Origin: an uncultured Gammaproteobacteria bacterium
GTDB lineage: Bacteria > Pseudomonadota > Gammaproteobacteria > Enterobacterales > Psychrobiaceae
Direction of reading: 5' to 3'
DNA: 62,604 nucleotides
Assembly: GCA_937139475.1 (NCBI GenBank)
Contig: CAKZQF010000070.1
Coordinates: 1 to 62,604 of the forward strand
The stretch's first letter is position 1. Each line of letters begins with the position of its first letter. Below the pieces are notes generated by a model. The model did no database searches. It was not told the origin of the DNA and saw only the letters and a list, made by a program, of their open reading frames with translations. The position numbers and the translations under genes are program-made. This document shows positions 56,046 to 62,604 of the stretch, one piece after another.

Positions 56046-56702
56046 TTAGAAAGGGCAAGGTGCTTCAAAGCTTAACGGCTCGCCAGAGATAGGGTGGTCG
56101 ATACTTAAGTTAAAAGCATGAAGGTTTAAGCGTGGTGCCATACGCACAGCGTCAGGCTTACCATAAAACCTATCCCCTAAGATTGGATGGCCTAGTTGTT
56201 GCATATGTACCCGTAGTTGATGTGAACGTCCTGTGATAGGTGTCAACTCAACCAAACTTGAATCATTGCCGCTCTCAAGTAGTTGCCAATGGGTAAGTGA
56301 GGGTTTGCCTACCTCATGGTCAACTATTTGTAGCGGTCTGTTTGGCCAATCACAAATAAGTGGTAGGTCGACGCTCCCTGATTCAGATGACGGGACTCCC
56401 TTTACACGGGCCAAGTATGTTTTACTTGTAGTGCGTGCTTGGAATTGTTTGGATAGGCTACTTTGCGCGGCTTTGTTTAGTGCAAACAACATGATACCTG
56501 AGGTATCCATGTCGAGACGGTGGACGACAAGCGCTGTAGGCAACACGCGCATTAGACGAGTGGTTGCACTATCACGATGATGTAGCTCTCGCCCTGGCAC
56601 AGATAGTAAACCACTGGGCTTATCAATAACGACGATGTCATTATCTTGGTAAATGATGTTAAGCCATGGTGTGGTCGGCGGGTTATAAACAAATGCCACA
56701 AA
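56046..56702 (-). CDS. rluA: Dual-specificity rRNA/tRNA pseudouridine synthase RluA
   Basis: RluA makes pseudouridine at 23S position 746 and tRNA position 32. The GTG at 56702 gives MAFVYNPPTTPWLNIIYQDN and 218 residues, matching the E. coli N-terminus and 219-residue length, and AAAGG lies seven bases before it; the open frame extends to 56768. The catalytic aspartate is in HRLDMDTSGIMLFALNKAAQ. SVDLPLICDWPNRP and PITGRSHQLRVHM are typical of RluA. Confidence 0.93.
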   Translation of the reverse strand, partial: FVAFVYNPPTTPWLNIIYQDNDIVVIDKPSGLLSVPGRELHHRDSATTRLMRVLPTALVVHRLDMDTSGIMLFALNKAAQSSLSKQFQARTTSKTYLARVKGVPSSESGSVDLPLICDWPNRPLQIVDHEVGKPSLTHWQLLESGNDSSLVELTPITGRSHQLRVHMQQLGHPILGDRFYGKPDAVRMAPRLNLHAFNLSIDHPISGEPLSFEAPCPF

Positions 56703-56840
56703 GATACCTTTTATTGGGTGGTCAAAATACATCAGCATTGTACCGATTTTCTTGCGATTGATATACAAATTGCTATTAAGAGAATAAGTAGGCGGCCGAT
56801 ATACAAATATCGACCTGAATTAAATACAGACTAGGTAGTC

Positions 56841-57473
56841 ATGTTTATGTCAAAAATACAGCTTGCACTCATTACCCTTGCGCTAATTCTGTTTGGCTCA
56901 TTTGCCAAGGCAGAGGAAGATGGTGTGATTCAACTTTATACACAGCGTGAACTTTTGGCCCTGATAGCGAACAACACGCACTTGCAGCGTGTAAAACAGG
57001 ATCAATGCCAGTTAGTTGAAGATATCAAGGCCCGCGCTGAAATTGTAAAATTGCCAAGCTACCAGTTCCTTTACGGAGACATGCTTGCTTATGGCGTTTG
57101 TGTTGCTCGTGACGAACAGTACGGTGTTTATATGATGGAGCAAAGCGCGCACCAAGGCTTAGTTGAAGCAATAGAGCAACTAGGGCGCTATTATCATGTA
57201 GGTAAATTCTTACAGCCTGATTTAAAACGCGCTATTCGCTACCTTACTGAGGCTGCCAGTCTCGGTAATGTCAACGCACAAATACGTTTGGTTGAAATTC
57301 TCGCCAATGAGCAGGGTAACCCTGTGGATTACGAGAAAGCATATCACTGGCTCCATAATTCGATTATTGCTGATGATAATAAGCGCCAGAAAGCAACGAA
57401 CTTGCTGGCCAAGCTGGCAACTCTCATGCCACAAAGTGTGATTGAACGCGCTAAACGCCCACTGCTAAAATAG
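56841..57473 (+). CDS. motX: Sodium-type flagellar motor protein MotX
   Basis: MotX is part of the T-ring of sodium-driven polar flagella, linking the PomAB stator to the motor. The 210 residues have a signal peptide ending AKA, the segment VKQDQCQLVEDIKARA and FLYGDMLAYGVCVARD with cysteines, and Sel1-like helical repeats (AHQGLVEAIEQLGRYYHVGK and AASLGNVNAQIRLVEILANE). Length and blocks agree with Vibrio MotX, and the gene lies upstream of rnr as there. The stator genes are not in this window. Confidence 0.92.
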   Translation: MFMSKIQLALITLALILFGSFAKAEEDGVIQLYTQRELLALIANNTHLQRVKQDQCQLVEDIKARAEIVKLPSYQFLYGDMLAYGVCVARDEQYGVYMMEQSAHQGLVEAIEQLGRYYHVGKFLQPDLKRAIRYLTEAASLGNVNAQIRLVEILANEQGNPVDYEKAYHWLHNSIIADDNKRQKATNLLAKLATLMPQSVIERAKRPLLK

Positions 57474-57520
57474 CCCCCTAGATCGCAATAGGCTGCTTTT
57501 ACTTGTTCATGATTCATTTT

Positions 57521-57549
57521 TAGGCAGTGACGGTTAAATCTGTTATACT
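57521..57549 (+). promoter_or_regulatory. Extended -10 promoter of rnr
   Basis: TATACT (57544-57549) has the TG of an extended -10 just before it (TGTTATACT). The -35-like TAGGCA (57521-57526) is weak but correctly spaced by 17. The rnr start is 31 bp downstream. Confidence 0.6.
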
Positions 57550-57580
57550 GCCGCCAATTTTTCAATACTGACGATAATTA

Positions 57581-59980
57581 ATGTCTAAAAACTTCTCAGC
57601 CGATCAAGATCCGCATTTTGAACGGGAACAACAAAAGTACGATAACCCAATCGCTTCGCGCGAGTTAATCCTTGATCTGCTCAAAAATTCTGACGCACCG
57701 CTTAAACGTGAACAGATAGCTCAAGCCTTTAATATTACCGATGAAGAATCCTTAGAGGGGTTACGCCGACGTCTGCGCGCAATGGAGCGTGACGGCCAAG
57801 CTGTATATATTCGCAATGGTAGTTACGGCTTACCAGAACGTATGGATCTAATGAAAGGTAAAATCCTTGGTCATCGCGACGGGTTTGGTTTTTTCAGACC
57901 GGATGACGGTGGCAAAGACTTGTTCGTTGACCAAAAACAAATGCACACAGTGTTCCACGGCGATACGGTGCTTGCTCAGCATTCAACGTTTGGTCGAGGT
58001 AAACGTGACGCTCGCATCGTGCGAGTGGTTGAGTTTGGTAAAACAGAATATGTTGGCCGCTTTTTTGTTGATGGAGATATTTCTTTTGTTGTGCCAGATG
58101 AAGCTCGTATTGCACAAGATATTATTATTCCAAATGAGCATGTTAATGGCGCACGCAATGGACAGGTTGTTATTGTCACTATCACTAAACGCCCAACTCG
58201 TCACCAAAGCCCATTAGGTGTTATCAAAGAAGTGATGGGTGATGAGATGGACCCTGGTATGGAAATCGAGATGGCCTTACGCAATCACGATTTACCTCAT
58301 GAGTTTTCAGAGAAAGTTAATCAAGAAATCGCTCATTTAACTGAAGAAGTACCAGAGAGTGCGAAAGAAGGTCGTATTGATCTACGCGACTTGCCATTAG
58401 TTACCATTGACGGTGAAGATGCTCGCGACTTTGATGATGCTGTTTACTGTGAACGTAAAAAAAGTGGCGGATGGCGCCTGTGGGTAGCCATTGCAGATGT
58501 TAGTAGTTACGTTAAAATCGGCACGGCCCTGGATGATGAGGCACTTGAACGCGGTAATTCAGTCTATTTCCCGGCAAATGTTATACCGATGCTGCCAGAG
58601 GTTTTATCCAATGGTCTTTGTTCACTAAATCCAAATGTTGATCGCCTCTGTATGGTGTGTGAAATGACGATTAGTGAAGCGGGTAACCTATCTGGTCACA
58701 AATTCTATCCGGCATTGATGAACTCTCATGCGCGTTTTACTTATACCAAAGTGGCTGCGATCTTAGACGGTGATAAAGCGTTGCGTGAAGAGTACGCTCC
58801 ACGTGTACCAGAATTAGAAGAGCTGCATAAGCTCTACACTGCGCTAAACAATCGCCGTTTAAAGCGTGGTGCAATTGCGTTTGAAACCACTGAAACACAA
58901 TTTATTTTCAATGAAAATCGCAAGATCGATAAAATTGTACCGCTCGTTCGTAACGATGCGCACAAAATGATCGAAGAGTGTATGATTTTAGCCAATGTTG
59001 CTTCGGCAAAATTTGTTGAAAAGCACCAAGGGGTGGCACTATTTAGGGTGCACGATACGCCTGGTGATGAAAAATTGTCAAATTTCCGCGCGTTCCTGGG
59101 TGAACTTGGGCTTCAGCTAGGTGGTGGTGACAAACCCAAGCCTGCGGATTACGCTAAGTTGCTTGATATTGTCAGCACGCGTGATGACAGTGAACTGATT
59201 CAAATTATGTTGCTTCGCTCGATGAAGCAAGCTATTTACGCGCCAGAAAATGAAGGGCACTTTGGTCTAGCGCTAGATAATTACAGCCATTTCACCTCGC
59301 CAATTCGTCGTTATCCTGACTTAATATTGCACCGTACAATTAAGTCTTTACTGGTGAAACAAAAGAAAATCAGCGCGAGCGAAGGTAAAGCCATCGGTGC
59401 TTATCCTTATGAGAGTGAACAGGTTGCCAATTTAGGCGATCATTGTTCGATGACAGAACGCCGTGCCGATGATGCAACACGTGATGTAGCCGATTGGCTC
59501 AAGTGTGAATACATGCTAGAGCATGTCGGTGATACCTTTAAAGGTACGATAAGTACAGTGACAAGCTTTGGCTGTTTTGTGCGCCTTGATGATATTAACA
59601 TTGAAGGCTTACTGCACATTAGTGCACTTGATGAAGATTATTATCATTTTGACCAGGTTAAAGCGCGCCTTGTTGCAGAGCACAGTAATGTGACTTATCA
59701 CATGGGAGACCGCATTGAGGTTAAGGTTGCTTCGGTAAACCTGGATGATAAGAAAATTGACTTAACATTAAGCTCATTTAAGCCTAAAAAGCGTCGCTCA
59801 AGCCGTTCAAGCCAAGAAAGTCATGACAAACCGAATAAGCGTTCGTCGAGTGACAAGCCGAAAGGTGGCGCTAAGCCGAAAGGCGATGAAAAATCATCTA
59901 GCGGTAGAAAGAAAACATCAAGTAGTAAGTCACGCGCTGGTAAAAATAGCCGCAAAAAGAAAGAACAAGGTAACAAGTAG
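57581..59980 (+). CDS. rnr: Ribonuclease R
   Basis: RNase R is a 3'-to-5' exoribonuclease that degrades structured RNA. In 799 residues it has an N-terminal helix-turn-helix region (about 20-85), cold-shock domains (about 85-235), the RNB catalytic domain with the acidic site DGEDARDFDDAVYC (about 278-291), and an S1 domain (about 640-725) with GTISTVTSFGCFVRLDDINI. The last 75 residues are rich in lysine, serine and arginine, typical of the unstructured tail. rlmB starts 4 bp after the stop. Confidence 0.97.
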   Translation: MSKNFSADQDPHFEREQQKYDNPIASRELILDLLKNSDAPLKREQIAQAFNITDEESLEGLRRRLRAMERDGQAVYIRNGSYGLPERMDLMKGKILGHRDGFGFFRPDDGGKDLFVDQKQMHTVFHGDTVLAQHSTFGRGKRDARIVRVVEFGKTEYVGRFFVDGDISFVVPDEARIAQDIIIPNEHVNGARNGQVVIVTITKRPTRHQSPLGVIKEVMGDEMDPGMEIEMALRNHDLPHEFSEKVNQEIAHLTEEVPESAKEGRIDLRDLPLVTIDGEDARDFDDAVYCERKKSGGWRLWVAIADVSSYVKIGTALDDEALERGNSVYFPANVIPMLPEVLSNGLCSLNPNVDRLCMVCEMTISEAGNLSGHKFYPALMNSHARFTYTKVAAILDGDKALREEYAPRVPELEELHKLYTALNNRRLKRGAIAFETTETQFIFNENRKIDKIVPLVRNDAHKMIEECMILANVASAKFVEKHQGVALFRVHDTPGDEKLSNFRAFLGELGLQLGGGDKPKPADYAKLLDIVSTRDDSELIQIMLLRSMKQAIYAPENEGHFGLALDNYSHFTSPIRRYPDLILHRTIKSLLVKQKKISASEGKAIGAYPYESEQVANLGDHCSMTERRADDATRDVADWLKCEYMLEHVGDTFKGTISTVTSFGCFVRLDDINIEGLLHISALDEDYYHFDQVKARLVAEHSNVTYHMGDRIEVKVASVNLDDKKIDLTLSSFKPKKRRSSRSSQESHDKPNKRSSSDKPKGGAKPKGDEKSSSGRKKTSSSKSRAGKNSRKKKEQGNK

Positions 59981-59983
59981 AAA

Positions 59984-60724
59984 ATGAGTAAGCACGATTT
60001 ATTATTTGGACTTCATAGTATCGAAGCCGTACTAAATAACGAACCAGAGCGCATTTTGGAGATCTTTGCGCTTAAAGGTCGTGATGATGAACGCATGAAT
60101 AAAGTCATTAGCTTGGCAAGAAAGCATGGTGTGAGTGTTGCATTTGTCGCCAAGAAAAAATTGGAAGACCGTGCCAATGGTGAGTCTCATCAAGGTATCA
60201 TGGCGAATGCACGCGCCGCGCGGGTTAAGAATGAAGCAGACCTGGATGAGATTATTGCTAATAATGAGCAACCGTTCTTGCTTATTCTAGACGGCGTAAC
60301 TGACCCACATAACCTGGGTGCCTGTATTCGTAGCGCCGATGCTGCCGGGGTGCATGCGGTTATCGTTCCCAAAGATAATGCCGCCTCACTAACGCCAGTT
60401 GTTCGTAAAGTTGCTTGTGGTGCAGCTGAGACGATGCCCCTTATCCAAGTGACCAACCTTGCACGTACGATGCGTGAGATTCAGCAACAAGGTATTTGGG
60501 TGTATGGAACCGCCGGTGAAGCAACTCAAGCGTTGTATGACACTAAAATGACTGGTCCTATTGCTATTGTCATGGGAGCAGAAGGTAGTGGTATGCGCAG
60601 ACTAACTCGTGAGCACTGTGACACATTAGTTTCGCTCCCTATGGCTGGTAGCGTATCAAGCCTGAATGTCTCGGTAACTACCGGTATTTGCTTATTTGAA
60701 GTGGTCCGCCAACGAGGTCTGTAA
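59984..60724 (+). CDS. rlmB: 23S rRNA 2'-O-ribose G2251 methyltransferase RlmB
   Basis: RlmB is a SPOUT (trefoil knot) methyltransferase of 23S rRNA. The 246 residues begin [20 protein letters not shown] (substrate-binding domain), then the SPOUT motifs [38 protein letters not shown] and [18 protein letters not shown]. The pair rnr-rlmB is conserved. A terminator follows. Confidence 0.96.
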   Translation: MSKHDLLFGLHSIEAVLNNEPERILEIFALKGRDDERMNKVISLARKHGVSVAFVAKKKLEDRANGESHQGIMANARAARVKNEADLDEIIANNEQPFLLILDGVTDPHNLGACIRSADAAGVHAVIVPKDNAASLTPVVRKVACGAAETMPLIQVTNLARTMREIQQQGIWVYGTAGEATQALYDTKMTGPIAIVMGAEGSGMRRLTREHCDTLVSLPMAGSVSSLNVSVTTGICLFEVVRQRGL

Positions 60725-60746
60725 CCGCCTGATTACTGACGTTATT

Positions 60747-60786
60747 TAAAGCCGCTTCCGGTCTGGTTAGCGGCTTTATTTTTTTT
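60747..60786 (+). terminator. Intrinsic terminator of rnr-rlmB
   Basis: TAAAGCCGCT and AGCGGCTTTA pair perfectly around twelve bases and are followed by eight T's. Confidence 0.92.
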
Positions 60787-60831
60787 CAATCTCCCCTTTG
60801 CCGCAGGGTTCACAAAATCCCCTGGAATTAC

Positions 60832-60860
60832 TTGCTTAATCACTAATACTCACTTATAAT
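60832..60860 (+). promoter_or_regulatory. Sigma-70 promoter of the rpsF operon
   Basis: TTGCTT (60832-60837) and a perfect TATAAT (60855-60860) are spaced by 17 bases. This is the strongest promoter by eye in this part of the window and precedes a ribosomal protein operon. Confidence 0.8.
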
Positions 60861-60907
60861 TCGCCTCCAAATTCGGCTATCAATAGTTCCTTGCCCTCAT
60901 ACTGGTC

Positions 60908-60937
60908 TAGCCGAGCCATGTACGGGCTAATAAACCG
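60908..60937 (+). promoter_or_regulatory. Candidate S6:S18 autoregulatory leader of rpsF
   Basis: TAGCC (60908-60912) and GGCTA (60925-60929) form a short stem, with CCGAGCC inside and ACCG just after (60934-60937), close to the CCG-containing hairpin known in many rpsF leaders that binds the S6:S18 complex. The ribosome site of rpsF follows. Confidence 0.5.
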
Positions 60938-60950
60938 TAAGGAAATATAA

Positions 60951-61349
60951 ATGCGTCATTACGAAATCGTATTTATGGTTCACCCTGATCAGAGTGAACA
61001 AGTACCTGCAATGATTGAGCGTTACACTGCGTCTATCAAAGATTCTGGTGGTGAAATTCACCGTTTAGAAGATTGGGGCCGTCGTCAATTAGCATACCCA
61101 ATCGAAAAGCTTCACAAAGCTCACTACGTTCTTATGAATGTTGAAGCTGGCCAAGAAGTAATGGACGAGTTAGAGCATAACTTCCGTTACAACGATGCTG
61201 TTATCCGTAGCCTAGTACTTCGTACTAAAGCTGCAGTTACAGAAGCTTCTGACATTGCTAAAGCAAAAGAAGAACGTCGTGAAAGCAAGCGTCGCGAAGC
61301 ACCAGTTGCTAGCGAAGAAGCAAAAACTGAGCAACCAGCAGCGGAGTAA
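60951..61349 (+). CDS. rpsF: 30S ribosomal protein bS6
   Basis: The 132-residue protein begins [20 protein letters not shown], with [20 protein letters not shown] as the conserved core. The last 35 residues form a charged, alanine- and glutamate-rich tail, longer than the core ribosomal fold. AAGGAAAT before the ATG is the ribosome site. It leads rpsF-priB-rpsR-rplI. Confidence 0.97.
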   Translation: MRHYEIVFMVHPDQSEQVPAMIERYTASIKDSGGEIHRLEDWGRRQLAYPIEKLHKAHYVLMNVEAGQEVMDELEHNFRYNDAVIRSLVLRTKAAVTEASDIAKAKEERRESKRREAPVASEEAKTEQPAAE

Positions 61350-61360
61350 TTTGACTATTG

Positions 61361-61908
<548 letters not shown>

Positions 61909-61938
61909 GCCGGTTATTGAATTTTTAGGAGAAAGGTA

Positions 61939-62388
61939 ATGCAAGTTATTTTACTTGATAAAATTGCTAAGCTTGGTGGTTTAGGCGATACAGTTTCTGT
62001 AAAGTCTGGTTACGCACGTAACTACTTACTACCACAAAAGAAAGCAGTTTTTGCTAGCAAAGAAAATGTAGCAAAATTTGAAGAGCGTCGCGCTGAATTA
62101 GAAGCTGGTCTAGCTGCTAAATTAGCAACTGCTCAAGCTCGTGGCGAAGCTGTTAACGCGTTAGAAAACGTTGTTATCACTTCATCTGCTGGCGAAGAAG
62201 GTAAACTATTCGGCTCTATCGGTACTCGCGATATCGCTGATGCAGTTACTGCTGCTGGTGTTGAGATTGTTAAAAGTGAAGTTCGTCTTCCAGAAGGCGC
62301 ATTACGCCACACTGGTGAGTTCGAAATCGCTGTACATCTTCACACAGAAGTTGATGCTACTGTTACTATCGAGATCGTTGCTGAGTAA
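61939..62388 (+). CDS. rplI: 50S ribosomal protein bL9
   Basis: The 149-residue protein starts [20 protein letters not shown] with [20 protein letters not shown], the standard N-terminal RNA-binding domain, followed by a long helix and a C-terminal domain. AGGAG precedes the ATG. It ends the operon before a terminator. Confidence 0.98.
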   Translation: MQVILLDKIAKLGGLGDTVSVKSGYARNYLLPQKKAVFASKENVAKFEERRAELEAGLAAKLATAQARGEAVNALENVVITSSAGEEGKLFGSIGTRDIADAVTAAGVEIVKSEVRLPEGALRHTGEFEIAVHLHTEVDATVTIEIVAE

Positions 62389-62410
62389 TTTTAGCCGATT
62401 TGGATAGTCT

Positions 62411-62443
62411 AAAGGCCGCTCAAGAAATTGAGCGGTTTTTTTT
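62411..62443 (+). terminator. Intrinsic terminator of the rpsF operon
   Basis: CCGCTCAA and TTGAGCGG pair perfectly around four bases (62416-62435) and are followed by eight T's. Confidence 0.94.
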
Positions 62444-62479
62444 CGCCCGTATTTAAATGCAGCTACTACTCCAGTCCCC

Positions 62480-62498
62480 TACCTACTTCCTGTAGGTA
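62480..62498. repeat. Short palindrome after the rpsF operon
   Basis: TACCTAC and GTAGGTA flank five bases. A second pair, GCGCTC and GAGCGC, brackets the next 35 bp. No role is evident; no coding frame covers this stretch. Confidence 0.4.
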
Positions 62499-62549
62499 AC
62501 TGCGTTGCGCTCAATCCAATAGCCTGTTATTGCTCAATCGAGCGCCTTT

Positions 62550-62604
62550 ATACCAATCAGACTAAGTTTATTCCCACTCAGAGTAACTCAGGGCATTCAG
62601 TTTG
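62550..62604. mobile_element. MITE-like element, copy 4 (cut by window edge)
   Basis: The sequence starts ATACCAATCAGACTAAGTTT and continues through TTCCCACTCAG and AACTCAGGGCATTCAGTTTG. It is base-for-base the inverted right end of copy 1 over all 55 visible bases. The rest lies beyond the window. Confidence 0.8.

Overview
The window reads as a chromosomal segment of a marine gammaproteobacterium of the order Alteromonadales, most likely Colwelliaceae (Thalassotalea- or Colwellia-like). The gene content is almost entirely core. Many proteins resemble their Escherichia coli counterparts closely (GcvA, PhoB, RluA, MutH). The DNA is moderately AT-rich. MotX indicates a sodium-driven polar flagellum. 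The long PstC and PstA forms and the gcvA-ygdD-rlmM, mutH/rppH/lgt/thyA and rpoE-rse-lepA neighbourhoods are typical of this group. There is no prophage, CRISPR array, rRNA or tRNA that I can see. The only mobile DNA is a small family of MITE-like repeats.

Layout. 1-3.4 kb: a partial methyltransferase, a small secreted protein, and gcvA-ygdD-rlmM. 3.4-9.6 kb (minus): a signalling cluster, in transcription order a TPR membrane protein with a GGDEF-like C-terminus, a diguanylate cyclase, the flap endonuclease Xni, and a protein combining degenerate HD-GYP and HDOD-like regions. 9.7-19.4 kb: an M61 peptidase, rdgC, an orphan histidine kinase and sbcDC. 19.5-32.8 kb: a phosphate-starvation region (porin, phoB, phoR, pstS, then pstC-pstA-pstB-phoU). 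Four PhoB-box-like repeats precede the porin, phoB, pstS and pstC. A GMC oxidoreductase, an AraC regulator and a GcvR-like ACT protein split pstS from pstC. 32.8-39.4 kb: a GNAT, a methyltransferase, a secreted nuclease, fadH and mutH, interspersed with three MITE-like elements.

39.4-44.7 kb: an 883-bp AT-rich gap with clustered DnaA-box-like sequences lies between mutH and rppH and is a candidate DARS2-type replication control site. It is followed by rppH, a TSUP permease, lgt, thyA, sdhE, ygfX and a lipoprotein gene. The ptsP gene usually found after rppH is absent; a perfect 51-bp palindrome sits there instead. 44.8-55.2 kb: nadB diverging from rpoE-rseA-rseB-rseC, then lepA-lepB-rnc-era-recO-pdxJ. 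55.2-62.6 kb: a DUF3530 protein, rluA, motX, rnr-rlmB and rpsF-priB-rpsR-rplI. The right edge cuts a fourth MITE copy.

The strongest leads beyond routine annotation are: (1) the DARS2-like DnaA-box cluster beside mutH; (2) the MITE family, one copy of which has placed its end 7 bp from a methyltransferase start and inside a nuclease stop codon; (3) a C10 homopolymer inside the TPR/GGDEF-like gene, a possible phase-variation switch; (4) the 51-bp palindrome at the ptsP position; and (5) the degenerate HD-GYP/HDOD protein next to a diguanylate cyclase.
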